Made by a program: the position numbers and the translations under genes. The notes below the pieces were generated by a model. That model was not told the origin of the DNA. It worked only from the letters and a program-made list of their open reading frames with translations, and searched no databases. Shown here piece after piece: positions 1-8,141 of a stretch of DNA of 64,000 nucleotides (its first letter is position 1; each line of letters begins with the position of its first letter). Origin of the DNA: Thermobifida halotolerans (lineage in GTDB: Bacteria > Actinomycetota > Actinomycetes > Streptosporangiales > Streptosporangiaceae); the NCBI RefSeq assembly GCF_003574835.2, contig NZ_CP063196.1:2542001-2606000 (forward strand), read 5' to 3'.

Positions 1-63
1 GCGCTCCGGCCGGAACAGGCCCCGGACGTCGATCGGTGTCCCCAGCCAAGCGAAGTCGTCCAC
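1..63 (-). CDS. 5' end of an unidentified gene running off the window
   Basis: Reading leftward from a GTG at 63..61 gives 21 open codons beginning M-D-D-F-A-W-L-G-T-P-I-D-V-R before the window edge. A weak GTAGGA lies about 9 nt upstream. The start resembles that of some actinobacterial mycothiol-dependent/DinB-type proteins, but 21 residues are too few to name a family. It would be divergent from the gene at 188. Confidence 0.4.
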   Translation of the reverse strand, partial: MDDFAWLGTPIDVRGLFRPER

Positions 64-187
64 CCGGACATCCTACGACGGAGCGCGCCGGGGCCCGGTC
101 GGCCGTCTTTCCGATTCCGCGCTCCCGGTCTCCCCGCCTCCTCTACATTGGCCTGGCAGGGGTGAACCGCCTTCCTGAAGGGGTGGG

Positions 188-589
188 ATGAGAACGTTTC
201 GGGTCCAGGCGAGGCGTCGGGACGGAGGATGGGAACTCCGCATCGAGGGGGTCGCGACGGTTCGGGTCGCACGGCTGACCCGGGCGGAGGCCGCTGCGCG
301 CGAGTACGTCGCCCGAACCCTCGACGCCGCCGAGGACTCCTTCACCGTGGAGGTCGTGGCCTGTCTCGATCCGGAGACCGAACTCATGATCCAAAGGGCG
401 CGGGAGGCGTCGCGCAGGGCCGAGCAGGCGCAGCGGGAGGCGGCGCGGCAGGCCCGCGCCGTCGTCGACAGGCTGCACCGCGAAGGGTTGAACGGCCGGG
501 AGATCGCCCGCTGCCTGGGCATCTCCCCGCAGCGGGTCTCCCAGCTCCTGGCCGCCGCTCCGGCGCGGCGCCCCGCCGAGATCAGGTGA
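188..589 (+). CDS. HicB-like / helix-turn-helix protein
   Basis: This is a 133-residue protein. Residues 1-55 (starting MRTFRVQARRRDGGWELRIEG) form a small beta-rich domain like that of actinobacterial proteins annotated as HicB-type antitoxins. Residues 65-100 are an Ala/Arg-rich helix. Residues about 100-125 (EGLNGREIARCLGISPQRVS) are a clear helix-turn-helix. The ATG has an AAGGGG Shine-Dalgarno 6 nt upstream. No HicA-like toxin gene lies next to it, so a toxin-antitoxin role is not supported; a small DNA-binding regulator is the safer reading. Confidence 0.75.
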   Translation: MRTFRVQARRRDGGWELRIEGVATVRVARLTRAEAAAREYVARTLDAAEDSFTVEVVACLDPETELMIQRAREASRRAEQAQREAARQARAVVDRLHREGLNGREIARCLGISPQRVSQLLAAAPARRPAEIR

Positions 590-719
590 GCGCGGCACCG
601 CCGCCGAGCCGCTGACCGCCGTGCCCCGGCGCCTCGGCGGCGGCCGACTCGCCGTACGGCGGTGGGTCCTGTCCGGACCGGGGCGCTTCGGGTCTCGCCG
701 GTGTCCCGGGGCGGCGCGG

Positions 720-1499
720 CTAGCCGCGTCCGCCGCGGTGGGCCTCCCGCTCGTAGCGGCGCAGGCGGAACGGGCGCAGTGCCGACTCCACCTGGACGGC
801 CAGGTCCATCTTGCTGCTGCCCTCGGCGCGGTCCTCGAAGTGGATGGGGATCTCCACCATCTTCTGGCCTCTGCGGTAGGCGCGGAAGTGCATCTCCACC
901 TGGAAGCTGTAGCCGCTGCTGTGGATGCCGGGCAGGTCGAGCGCCTCCAGCGCGCCGCGCCGCCACACCTTGAAACCGGAGGTGATGTCGCGCAGCGGCA
1001 TCGCCAGGATCGCCTTGACGTAGGCGTTGGCCCATCCGCTCAGCAGGCGGCGGCGCAGCCCCCACTCCGCCGACAGGCTGCCGCCGGGCACGTACCGGCT
1101 GCCGATGACCACGCCCGCGTCGGTGGACAGCAGGGTGCCCAGCAGTTGCGGCAGGTAGAACGGGGGGTGGGAGAGGTCGGCGTCCATCTGGGCGACGAAC
1201 TCGGCGCCGTCCTCCAGCGCCCGGGCCATGCCCGCCACGTAGGCGCGGCCCAGGCCGTCCTTGGCGGTGCGGTGCAGCACCGTGACCCGGCCGGGGTACT
1301 CGCCCGCGAGCTTGTCGGCGATGTCGCCGGTGCCGTCGGGCGAGTTGTCGTCGACGACCACCACGCGCAGTTCCGGCAGCGGCAGTGCCATGACCTGTTC
1401 GACGAGGACCGGAAGGTTGTCGGCCTCGTTGTAGGTGGGCACGACGACGCTCAGCCGGGAGTGGGACCACGGTTCGGGAAGCGTGACCGGAGCGGGCAT
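720..1499 (-). CDS. Polyprenol monophosphomannose synthase (DPM1-like GT2)
   Basis: This 259-residue cytoplasmic glycosyltransferase should move mannose from GDP-mannose to polyprenyl phosphate, making the donor used for protein O-mannosylation and cell-envelope mannans. GT2 signatures are visible: VVVPTYNEADNLP near residue 18, VVVDDNSPDGTGD near 45, the metal-binding DADLSH near 105, GSRYVPGG near 130 and DITSGFKVWRR near 165. The C-terminal segment GYSFQVEMHFRAYRRG followed by FEDRAEGSSKM is typical of DPM1/Ppm1. There is no C-terminal membrane domain, as in the stand-alone type. The ATG at 1499 was chosen because GGAGG lies 10 nt upstream. It is on the same strand as the DeoR gene upstream but is probably a separate unit. 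Confidence 0.9.
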   Translation of the reverse strand: MPAPVTLPEPWSHSRLSVVVPTYNEADNLPVLVEQVMALPLPELRVVVVDDNSPDGTGDIADKLAGEYPGRVTVLHRTAKDGLGRAYVAGMARALEDGAEFVAQMDADLSHPPFYLPQLLGTLLSTDAGVVIGSRYVPGGSLSAEWGLRRRLLSGWANAYVKAILAMPLRDITSGFKVWRRGALEALDLPGIHSSGYSFQVEMHFRAYRRGQKMVEIPIHFEDRAEGSSKMDLAVQVESALRPFRLRRYEREAHRGGRG

Positions 1500-1576
1500 G
1501 GCTGTGGGCCTCCAACTGTCGACTCGGCTCAGCGTATCCGGTTGCCGGTACTCACCGGAGCCGCTCGGACACGCGG

Positions 1577-2371
1577 CTACTGCCCGCGGTCGGTGTCGGG
1601 AACCGCCACGTGCACGGTGGTTCCCATGTCCTCCAGGGTCATCAGCACCTCGGGGTCGGCCTGGCTGTCGGTGACCAGGTGCGCGATGTACTCGGGGGCG
1701 ACCGTCTGCACCATCGTGTCCACGCCGATCCTGGTGTGGTCGGCCAGCACGATCACCTCCTCGGCGCACTCGGCCAGCGCCCGGTCCACCCCGGCCACGG
1801 CCGCGTTGGAGGTGCTCACCCCCCGTTCGGCGGTGACGCCGTGGCCGGAGACGAAGGCGCGGCGCACCCGCAGCCCGTCCAGTGCCTGCTCGGCGGCCCC
1901 GCCCACCAGGGCCAGTTCGGCTCCGCGCAGCGTGCCGCCGGTCACGCCCACCTCGACGCCGGGCGTCTCGGCGAGGGTCTGCGCGACCCGCAGGGAGTTC
2001 GTCACGACGGTCAGACCGGCTCGGTGGGTCAGTTCGGCGGCCAGCGCCGCGACCGGCGCGCCCGGTCCCATGACGATCGCGTCGTTCTCGGCCACCAGGG
2101 CCGCCGCCGCGCGGGCGATGGCCGCCAGTTCCGGAGCGACGCCGCCCCCGCGCCGCGGGGGCCGGTGCCCGGGCAGGGACGCGCCGCCCCTGCGGCGGTC
2201 CAGCACGCCCTGCGCCTCCAGGATCCGCACGTCCCTGCGCACGGTGACCTCGGAGACCTGCAACCGGTCGGCCAGGTCGCGCAGCGCCATCGTGCCGTTG
2301 GCGCGCAGCAGCTCCACGATGTGCTCCCGCCGCCGCGCCGCGAACGCGGGCCTTTCCGGTACCGACATCAC
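1577..2371 (-). CDS. DeoR/GlpR-family transcriptional regulator
   Basis: This 264-residue regulator has the family's N-terminal winged HTH (residues 12-65, LRDLADRLQVSEVTVRRDVR) and a C-terminal sugar-phosphate-sensing domain of the NagB/RpiA fold. The sensor motifs ending in IVLADHTRIGVDTM are recognisable near residue 210. Translation starts at GTG 2371 or the immediately following ATG 2368; AGGAGG lies upstream and suits the ATG. The region between HTH and sensor (about residues 58-75) is Arg/Gly/Pro-rich. The regulated gene cannot be read from the sequence; neighbours include a mannosyltransferase and a small membrane protein. Confidence 0.85.
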   Translation of the reverse strand: MMSVPERPAFAARRREHIVELLRANGTMALRDLADRLQVSEVTVRRDVRILEAQGVLDRRRGGASLPGHRPPRRGGGVAPELAAIARAAAALVAENDAIVMGPGAPVAALAAELTHRAGLTVVTNSLRVAQTLAETPGVEVGVTGGTLRGAELALVGGAAEQALDGLRVRRAFVSGHGVTAERGVSTSNAAVAGVDRALAECAEEVIVLADHTRIGVDTMVQTVAPEYIAHLVTDSQADPEVLMTLEDMGTTVHVAVPDTDRGQ

Positions 2372-2426
2372 GCCCCCTCACTCCTCCTGCCCGCTGCGGG
2401 CTGAGGACGATCATAGGGGCGCGCCA

Positions 2427-2606
2427 TCAGCCGAAACGGACTCCGTGGGCGTGGAACGCCGCTTCGATGGCCTCGTCATCGACACGGTCCGCGGGATCGT
2501 CCGCGCTCTCGGGGGCCTCCCCCAGCACCAGGGCCAGGATGAACAGGATGACGAGGACGACAAAACCGGCGAGAGCGCCGATGCCCAACAGGACCAGCGG
2601 TGACAT
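2427..2606 (-). CDS. 59-residue single-pass membrane protein
   Basis: This short reading frame starts at ATG 2606, preceded by AGAGGAAGG. Residues 3-28 (starting MSPLVLLGIGALAGFVVLVI) form one long hydrophobic helix. The remainder is an acidic tail, EAPESADDPADRVDDEAIEAA, ending HGVRFG. A hydrophobic N-terminus with an acidic cytoplasmic or extracellular tail is common among actinobacterial small membrane proteins of unknown role. The good ribosome site and the sensible composition support it as real. It lies between an MFS transporter gene and a DeoR regulator gene on the same strand. Confidence 0.7.
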   Translation of the reverse strand: MSPLVLLGIGALAGFVVLVILFILALVLGEAPESADDPADRVDDEAIEAAFHAHGVRFG

Positions 2607-2750
2607 GCCGACCTTCCTCTCGTGGCCTCAGCCGACGCATTCCCGCTTTATCCGTCTCTTACACTCGCGGGTCAGCGGGTCACAGGAAGGTGGCGCGACG
2701 GACAGGCCCCGGCCGGAGTACCCGGCCGGGGCCGTGCCCGCGGGGCGGCA

Positions 2751-3998
2751 TCAGGCGCTCGTCCCGGCGGGCGCGGTGCGGGTGGCGACGGCCCCGCGCA
2801 GCGCGGAGGCGGACAGGGCGATGGCGACGCACAGCGTGGCCGGGACCGCCAGCGCCACCGCGATGTCGACGGTGTGCGCGACGGCTCCGATGGCGACCGG
2901 GCCGCTGAGCAGGCCCACCTGCCCCATCGCGGAGACGAACCCGAGGTTGCGTCCGGCGCGCCGCGGGTCGTACTCCACGGCCGCGCCGAAGACCTGCGGG
3001 ATGACGCAGGACAGTCCGGCCCCCATGATCGCGAAACCGGCGACCCCGGTGACCGCCCAGGGGGTGAGCAGGGTCAGCGCCAGTCCGGCGGCGGCCAGCA
3101 GCGCGCCGCCGCGCACGATCGTCACCGTGCCGAGGGTGGCGGTGAGTCGGTCGCCGACCAGGCGCCCGGCCGCCATGAGGGCGGAGAACGCCGAGAAGCC
3201 CAGCGCGGCCACCGCCCCGGACGCGCCGCGCGCGTCGTGCAGGTAGACCGCGGCCCAGTCGGTGACCGATCCCTCGGCCAGCATGCAGCAGAACGCCGCC
3301 GCGCCGAACAGGACGATCCGCAGCGGAATTCCCCGGGAGCGCTCCCGGGCGGGGCGGCCGGCAGCGGTCGCGGCGACGGTGTCGGGGCCGCGCAGCAGCC
3401 ACCCGCGCACCGCCACGGCCAGCACGGCCAGCACCGCCGCCACGGACACGAAGGTCAGGGCGGCGCCCAGGCCGAGGAGGGCGGTCGCGCCGCCCACCGC
3501 CGCCCCGGTGAAGCCGCCGATGGAGAAGGCGGCGTGGAACGACGCCATGATCGGACGTCCGTAGCGCCGTTCGACGCGGGCGGCGTGCACGTTCATCGGC
3601 ACGCCGAGCATGCCGCAGCCGAACCCCACCGCGACCAGCGCGGTGAACAGGTAGGGCAGCGAGTGGGCGAACCCGGGGCCGACGAGGGCGAGCGAGGCGA
3701 AGACGGCCGCGGGCAGCATGACGGCCGCGCTGCCGTGGCGGTCCACCATGCGCCCGGTGAACTGCATCGCGGCCAGCGAGCCGACCGCCAGGCCCAGCAG
3801 CGCCAGGCTCAGTTCGCCGTCGTTGAGTCCGGCCTGCTGCTTGATCTCGGGAATGCGCGACGCCCAGACGGCGATGATCATGCCCGCGACGAAGAAGTAG
3901 GCGACCACCGCGGCGCGGGCGCGGCGCGTCTTGGCGACCGCTTCGGGGGTGGGGACGGGGGGAACGGGGAGACGGGATTCGCGCTGGTTCTCAGACAC
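2751..3998 (-). CDS. MFS transporter, YbjJ-like
   Basis: This 415-residue inner-membrane protein has about 12 hydrophobic segments after a short cytoplasmic N-terminus rich in Arg. Its first membrane segment is VVAYFFVAGMIIAVWASRIP near residue 31. The segment GVPMNVHAARVERRYGRPIM near 135 is characteristic of the YbjJ/fucose-permease-like branch of the major facilitator superfamily. The gene at 62789 encodes a clear paralogue with the same landmarks. The substrate is unknown. The DeoR-type regulator encoded just upstream at 4138-4896 on the same strand is a likely controller, since DeoR genes often sit with the sugar transporter or kinase they repress. Confidence 0.85.
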   Translation of the reverse strand: MSENQRESRLPVPPVPTPEAVAKTRRARAAVVAYFFVAGMIIAVWASRIPEIKQQAGLNDGELSLALLGLAVGSLAAMQFTGRMVDRHGSAAVMLPAAVFASLALVGPGFAHSLPYLFTALVAVGFGCGMLGVPMNVHAARVERRYGRPIMASFHAAFSIGGFTGAAVGGATALLGLGAALTFVSVAAVLAVLAVAVRGWLLRGPDTVAATAAGRPARERSRGIPLRIVLFGAAAFCCMLAEGSVTDWAAVYLHDARGASGAVAALGFSAFSALMAAGRLVGDRLTATLGTVTIVRGGALLAAAGLALTLLTPWAVTGVAGFAIMGAGLSCVIPQVFGAAVEYDPRRAGRNLGFVSAMGQVGLLSGPVAIGAVAHTVDIAVALAVPATLCVAIALSASALRGAVATRTAPAGTSA

Positions 3999-4137
3999 GG
4001 CTCACCAATCCGTAGTACTCGGGACGGGATTCCCCGCGCCGAAATGGTCGAAGCCGGCGCGGAGGCGGGACTGGTACGGCGGCTCGGGACCGCCGCGTGA
4101 CGTGACCGGCGCGGCTCCTGTGGGAACCGTCGTCCGG

Positions 4138-4896
4138 TCAGACGCGGTGGACCACCACTCCGGCGGCCCGAATCTCGGCGATGCTGTCGTCGGACGCGTC
4201 GGTGTCGGTGACCAGCACGTCGATCTCGCTGACGGGACCGACGTGTCCCATGGTCACCTGACCGATCTTGGTGGAGTCGGCCGCCAGCACCACCTGCTGC
4301 GCCGAGCGCATGGCGGCCCGCTTGATGGCGACGTCGCCCAGGTCGTAGGCGGTGACGCCGTCGGTGAGGGACAGGCCGCAGCAGCTCAGGACGGCGGTGT
4401 CGAAGCGGACCGCGGCCAGTGACGCCTCGGTCAGCGGGCCGGTCACGGCCAGCTCGCCGGGGCGTACCTCCCCTCCGGGCATGAGGAGCCTGGCGGTGTT
4501 GCCCTCGCTGAGCACCGTGGCCGCCTGGAGGGACAGCGGCATCACGGTGACGTGTCGCTCGGCGAGAGCGCGTGCCACCTCCACGACGGTGGTGCCCCGG
4601 TCCAGCAGGACCGCCTGCCCGTCGCTGATGAGTTCGCCGACCGCCGTGCCGATGCGCTTCTTCGCGTCGACGGCCATGCGTTCCCTGATGGCGTAGGGCG
4701 GTTCCTGTCCGCGCGGCAGGAGGCTGACCGCTCCTCCGTGCACCCGCCGCAGCACGCCCTTGTCGGACAGGTGGTCGAGGTCACGTCGGATGGTCATCTC
4801 CGAATGCCCGGTGAGCTCGGCGAGCGCGGCAACGCTCACCTCGCCCTCGGCACGCAGGCGGGCCACGATGACGTCCATCCGCTCGGCACTGTCCAT
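4138..4896 (-). CDS. DeoR/GlpR-family transcriptional regulator
   Basis: This is a 252-residue repressor of the DeoR family. The winged HTH covers residues 5-60 (VSVAALAELTGHSEMTIRRD, then LRRVHGGA, a hallmark of the family). The C-terminal effector domain begins near residue 75 and contains LLDRGTTVVEVARAL and VVLAADSTKIG, motifs that bind sugar phosphates. It is distinct from the DeoR protein encoded at 1577. Its gene heads a minus-strand group with the MFS transporter gene at 2751. The upstream region carries a GlpR-like operator candidate, so autoregulation is likely. Confidence 0.88.
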   Translation of the reverse strand: MDSAERMDVIVARLRAEGEVSVAALAELTGHSEMTIRRDLDHLSDKGVLRRVHGGAVSLLPRGQEPPYAIRERMAVDAKKRIGTAVGELISDGQAVLLDRGTTVVEVARALAERHVTVMPLSLQAATVLSEGNTARLLMPGGEVRPGELAVTGPLTEASLAAVRFDTAVLSCCGLSLTDGVTAYDLGDVAIKRAAMRSAQQVVLAADSTKIGQVTMGHVGPVSEIDVLVTDTDASDDSIAEIRAAGVVVHRV

Positions 4897-4913
4897 GACT
4901 CAATTCAAACACA

Positions 4914-4933
4914 GAACATGTTCGTTCGTTGGT
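4914..4933. promoter_or_regulatory. Candidate DeoR/GlpR operator
   Basis: The perfect palindrome GAACATGTTC at 4914-4923 runs directly into GTTCGTTGG. ATGTTCGTT matches a half-site of the E. coli GlpR consensus (TGTTCGNTNNCGAACA-like). It lies 18 bp upstream of the DeoR start codon, in the divergent region shared with the PPTase gene, as expected for an autoregulatory site. This is inference from motif and position only. Confidence 0.4.
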
Positions 4934-5021
4934 TTTTCGACCCCTGAACCTGTGTGAACTATCAACACCGGTGAGTGAGGCGGGGCACAGCGGCCACGGC
5001 GCCTGCCGCGTGGGTCACAAT

Positions 5022-5792
5022 ATGGGGGTGTCCTCCACCCCAGCCCCCGCCCACTGCGACGTCTGGTGGGCCGCCCCCGCCCTGGCCTCCCCCGCGCTGC
5101 TGGAACTGCTGGACGACGCGGAGCGGGCACGGCACGCCCGGTTCCGCCTACCCGCCGACCGGGACCGCTATGCGGTCGCACACGCGCTGGCCCGACTGCT
5201 GTGCGCCGGCGCGGCCGACTGCGACCCGCGCGAGGTGACGTTCCTGCTCCACTGCGGCCACTGCGACCGGCCCGAACCGCACGGCAAACCGCGACCGGCG
5301 GGCCCCGCCGCGGGCTGGGAGATCTCCATCACCCACTCGGGAGAGCGGGTCGGCGTGGCGGTGAGCCGCGGACCGGCCGTGGGACTGGACGTGGAGCGGA
5401 TCGCCGAGCGCGACCTGGACGGCCTGGTCTCCTACGCGCTCACCGAGCGGGAGCGGGCCGTGCTGGACGCGGCCGCCGACCACGAGCGCGCCCCCGGCTT
5501 CTTCACCTACTGGTCACGCAAGGAGGCGCTGCTCAAGGCCACCGGGCAGGGACTGTCCGGCGGCCTGACCTCGGTCGAGGTCAGCGGCCCGCACGAGGCC
5601 GCGGCCGTGCTGTCGTGGCGGGGCCCCGCCGCCCCCGAGCGGGTGTGGCTGACCGACCTGGACGCGGGCGGCGACTACCGAGCCGCGCTGGCGGTGCTGG
5701 CCGACGGCCCGGTGACGGTGGCCGTCCACGACGCCTCCGCCCTGCTGCGCTCCCCGCACGGGCGCCCCGGTCCGCGGCCCTTCGCGCACTGA
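5022..5792 (+). CDS. 4'-phosphopantetheinyl transferase, Sfp type
   Basis: This 256-residue enzyme should move phosphopantetheine from CoA onto carrier proteins. Sfp-type motifs are present: ITHSGERVGVAV (about 107-118), the Mg-binding GLDVERI with Asp123 and Glu125, and WSRKEALLKATGQGL with the catalytic Lys167-Glu168 pair. It has the roughly 230-260 residue length of Sfp/EntD enzymes. ATG 5022 is used although no good Shine-Dalgarno precedes it; GTG 5028 or GTG 4971 are in-frame alternatives. It is the only PPTase in the window, and the NRPSs at 24-42 kb need one, so it is the natural activator of the aryl and peptidyl carrier domains. It is followed by a hairpin and is not obviously co-transcribed with the peptidase gene. 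Confidence 0.9.
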   Translation: MGVSSTPAPAHCDVWWAAPALASPALLELLDDAERARHARFRLPADRDRYAVAHALARLLCAGAADCDPREVTFLLHCGHCDRPEPHGKPRPAGPAAGWEISITHSGERVGVAVSRGPAVGLDVERIAERDLDGLVSYALTERERAVLDAAADHERAPGFFTYWSRKEALLKATGQGLSGGLTSVEVSGPHEAAAVLSWRGPAAPERVWLTDLDAGGDYRAALAVLADGPVTVAVHDASALLRSPHGRPGPRPFAH

Positions 5793-5811
5793 GCGCGGAA
5801 CCGCTCCGCGC
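5793..5811 (+). terminator. Hairpin after the PPTase gene
   Basis: GCGCGGA (5793-5799) pairs with TCCGCGC (5805-5811) across a 5-nt loop, starting at the PPTase stop codon. There is no T-run, as usual in high-GC actinomycetes. It would end or attenuate the transcript before the peptidase operon. Confidence 0.45.
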
Positions 5812-5916
5812 GCGAGGGGCCGCCACCGCGAAAGTGCGAGGTCCGCGCGGTCGGCGGCACGCCAAACGTGCCGTCACGGCCACATTCCTGTCCTGGCCGG
5901 GTAAGCCGTTCCTGCC

Positions 5917-5946
5917 TTGACCCGCTTTCGGCCGCGTTGATGTATT
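5917..5946 (+). promoter_or_regulatory. Probable promoter of the peptidase-peptide-cupin operon
   Basis: TTGACC at 5917-5922 (-35) is followed after 18 bp by TGTATT at 5941-5946 (-10, 4 of 6 matches to TATAAT). Transcription would start about 5953-5954, at the GTG start codon of the peptidase gene. No Shine-Dalgarno precedes that codon. A leaderless mRNA, common in actinobacteria, explains both facts. Confidence 0.45.
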
Positions 5947-5953
5947 GCAAAGC

Positions 5954-8014
5954 GTGCGCAGCAACCCGCCGGTCCTCTCCACTCCCGACACGGTCCCCGA
6001 CCCCTACCGCTGGCTGGAGCGGAACGACTCCCCGCGCAGCGCCCGCTGGCTCGCCGAACGGGATGCCGAGTTCCGGGCCGCGGCCGCCGCCTGGCCGCTG
6101 CGCCACGCCCTGGCCGCCGACATCCGGTCCCTGCTCTCCGCCACCCAGTGGTCACCGCCGGTGCGCCGCGGCGGTCTACTGTTCGCCACCCGCCGCGACG
6201 GCGGGGACGAGCACCCCCGACTGGTGGCCGTCGACCCCTCGGGCCGCGAACGCGTCCTGTTCGACCCGGCCGCGCACGACCCGAGCGGCGCCACCACGCT
6301 GGACGCCTGGGAACCGAGCCCCGACGGCCGCCTGGTGGCGGTGCAGACCTCCAGCGGCGGCGTGGAGCGCGGGGCGCTGCGGGTGCTGTCCACCGCCACG
6401 GGCGAGGACGTCGAACCCGCGGTCACCGGAGTGCGCTACGCCCACGTGGCGTGGCTGCCCGCGCGCTGCGGCCCCGCGTTCTACTTCGTGCGCCGCGACG
6501 ACACCGACGGACGGCGCGGGGTGTGGCTGCACCGGGTCGGCGGCGGCGCGGACACGCTGGTGCACCCGTGCCACGCCGCGCGCACCGTTCCCGGGGTGCG
6601 GCTGCGCCGCGACCGGTGGCTGCTGGTCACCGAGAGCCACGGCACCGGGCACAGCAACGACCTGTGGCTGGCCGACCTGGCCGCGTCCCCGCCCGAGGCC
6701 CCCCTGCTGCGTCCGGTGCACGTGGGCCGAGACATCGAGTCCGAGGCCGACGTCGGCCCCGACGGCCTGCTGTACCTGCGCACCACCCACGGCGCGCCGC
6801 TGCGCCGGGTCTGCGCGGCCGACCCCGCCGCCCCCACGCCCGAACACTGGCGCGAGGCGGTCCCCGAGGACCCCGAGGCCCCCCTGGACGGCTTCGCGGT
6901 GGCGGGCACGGCCGAGGCGGTGCGGGTGGTGTGCTCCCGCATCCGGCTCGGCATCAGCGAACTGCGCGTCCACTCCCCCGGCGGCGCGCGCCCCGCCCGC
7001 GCGGTCCCGCTGCCCGGGGAGGGCATGGTCACCCAGGTGACCGCGGAACCGGACGGCACGGTGCACTTCTGCTACGCCGACGTGGCCACCCCGCTGACGG
7101 TGTTCGAGTACCGGCTCGACGGTGTGCCCGAGCCCTGGCCGCCGTCCGCCGCCCCCGCCCCGCGGCGCCCCCGGATCGAACGCCGCGCGCTGGAGTGCGT
7201 CTCCTCCGACGGCGTGCGGGTGCCCGTCACGCTCTTCGCCGCGCCCGGCGCCCCGCCCGGCCCCACCGTCCTGCACGTCTACGGCGGCTTCGGGCGGCCC
7301 CGCCAGTTCGGGTTCTCCGCGACCGTGCTGGCCTGGCTGCGCGCGGGCGGCCGCTACGCGGTGGCGCACGTGCGCGGCGGCGGCGACCTCGGCCGCGCCT
7401 GGCACCTGGCCGGGGCGGGCAGGCACAAGGTGCGCGCGGTACGCGACCTGGTCGCCGCCGCGGACTTCCTCGTCGCCGCGGGCGAGTGCGCCCGCGAGGA
7501 GCTGTGCCTGTCGGGCGGCTCCACCGGCGGACTGCTGGTGCTGGCCGCGGTCGCCCGCCGCCCGGACCTGTGCGGCGCGGTCATCGCCTCGGCGCCGCTG
7601 GCCGACATGGTCCGCTTCCAGAAGCTGGGCCTGGGGTCGATGTGGACGCGCGAGTTCGGCACGGTCGCCGACCCCGACGACTTCGCCGCCCTGCTGGACT
7701 ACTCCCCCTACCACCGGGTGCTGCGCTCCTCCCCCGCCCCCTACCCGGCGGTACTGCTCACCGGATTCGACGGCGACACCCGCACCGACGCCGCGCACCC
7801 CCGCAAGATGTGCGCGGCGCTGCTGGAGCGGGCCACCGGTCCGGCCCCGGTCCTGCTGCGCTACGAGCGCGGCGTGGGGCACGGACCGCGCGCGGTCACC
7901 CGCGCCATCGAGCTCGCGGCCGACGCGCACGCGTTCGCTGCCGCGCAGACGGGGCTGTCCCCGACCCGCCGGACCTCGGCGGGCGCGGCCCCGACCGCAA
8001 GAGAGATGAGGTGA
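5954..8014 (+). CDS. Prolyl oligopeptidase family protease (S9A), likely RiPP leader peptidase
   Basis: This 686-residue cytoplasmic serine peptidase has no signal peptide. Residues about 1-60 start with TVPDPYRWLE, the typical S9A opening. A seven-bladed beta-propeller follows to about 410, then an alpha/beta-hydrolase domain containing VYGGFGRPRQFGFSATVLAW. The catalytic triad is visible: Ser523 in GGSTGG, Asp608 in FDGDTR and His643 in GVGHG. S9A enzymes cut after proline in peptides shorter than about 30-40 residues. GTG 5954 is preferred because the promoter fits a leaderless start; TTG 5945 is the alternative. Its stop codon lies inside the Shine-Dalgarno of the 37-residue peptide gene downstream, so the two are translationally coupled. 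That peptide has exactly one proline, making it the obvious substrate. Confidence 0.88.
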   Translation: MRSNPPVLSTPDTVPDPYRWLERNDSPRSARWLAERDAEFRAAAAAWPLRHALAADIRSLLSATQWSPPVRRGGLLFATRRDGGDEHPRLVAVDPSGRERVLFDPAAHDPSGATTLDAWEPSPDGRLVAVQTSSGGVERGALRVLSTATGEDVEPAVTGVRYAHVAWLPARCGPAFYFVRRDDTDGRRGVWLHRVGGGADTLVHPCHAARTVPGVRLRRDRWLLVTESHGTGHSNDLWLADLAASPPEAPLLRPVHVGRDIESEADVGPDGLLYLRTTHGAPLRRVCAADPAAPTPEHWREAVPEDPEAPLDGFAVAGTAEAVRVVCSRIRLGISELRVHSPGGARPARAVPLPGEGMVTQVTAEPDGTVHFCYADVATPLTVFEYRLDGVPEPWPPSAAPAPRRPRIERRALECVSSDGVRVPVTLFAAPGAPPGPTVLHVYGGFGRPRQFGFSATVLAWLRAGGRYAVAHVRGGGDLGRAWHLAGAGRHKVRAVRDLVAAADFLVAAGECAREELCLSGGSTGGLLVLAAVARRPDLCGAVIASAPLADMVRFQKLGLGSMWTREFGTVADPDDFAALLDYSPYHRVLRSSPAPYPAVLLTGFDGDTRTDAAHPRKMCAALLERATGPAPVLLRYERGVGHGPRAVTRAIELAADAHAFAAAQTGLSPTRRTSAGAAPTAREMR

Positions 8015-8019
8015 AGACG

Positions 8020-8133
8020 ATGGACGACAACCTGTTCGACGTCGAGGTCGAGGACCTGCCGGAGGTCACGTCGCGGGACGTCACCGCGGGTGGCGACAAC
8101 GACGGCACCGACGGCAGCTCCGACTTCATCTGA
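8020..8133 (+). CDS. 37-residue acidic peptide, candidate RiPP precursor
   Basis: ATG 8020 is preceded by GAGGTGA, which overlaps the peptidase stop. The N-terminal part (LFDVEVEDLPEV, residues 5-16) closely resembles leaders of thiopeptide and FxLD-type precursors (LFDLDVEVLELPE-like). The C-terminal part (residues 17-37, ending DGTDGSSDFI) is rich in Asp, Gly, Ser and Thr and has no Cys, so thiazole or lanthionine chemistry from Cys is excluded. There is one proline, Pro14. Cutting after it would release a 23-residue product; a Gly24-Gly25 pair is an alternative leader boundary. The adjacent JmjC oxygenase could hydroxylate Asp, Asn or other side chains. The product is unknown. It could instead be a small regulatory peptide. 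Confidence 0.72.
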   Translation: MDDNLFDVEVEDLPEVTSRDVTAGGDNDGTDGSSDFI

Positions 8134-8141
8134 GCCGCACA

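Noticed and set aside
188-589. HicA-HicB toxin-antitoxin system
   Set aside because: Only the HicB-like/HTH protein is present; no small HicA-like toxin gene was found on either side.
8020-8133. Lanthipeptide, thiopeptide or graspetide precursor
   Set aside because: The core has no Cys, which excludes lanthionine and thiazole formation, and no LanB/LanM, YcaO or ATP-grasp ligase gene is nearby. Only the leader resembles these classes.
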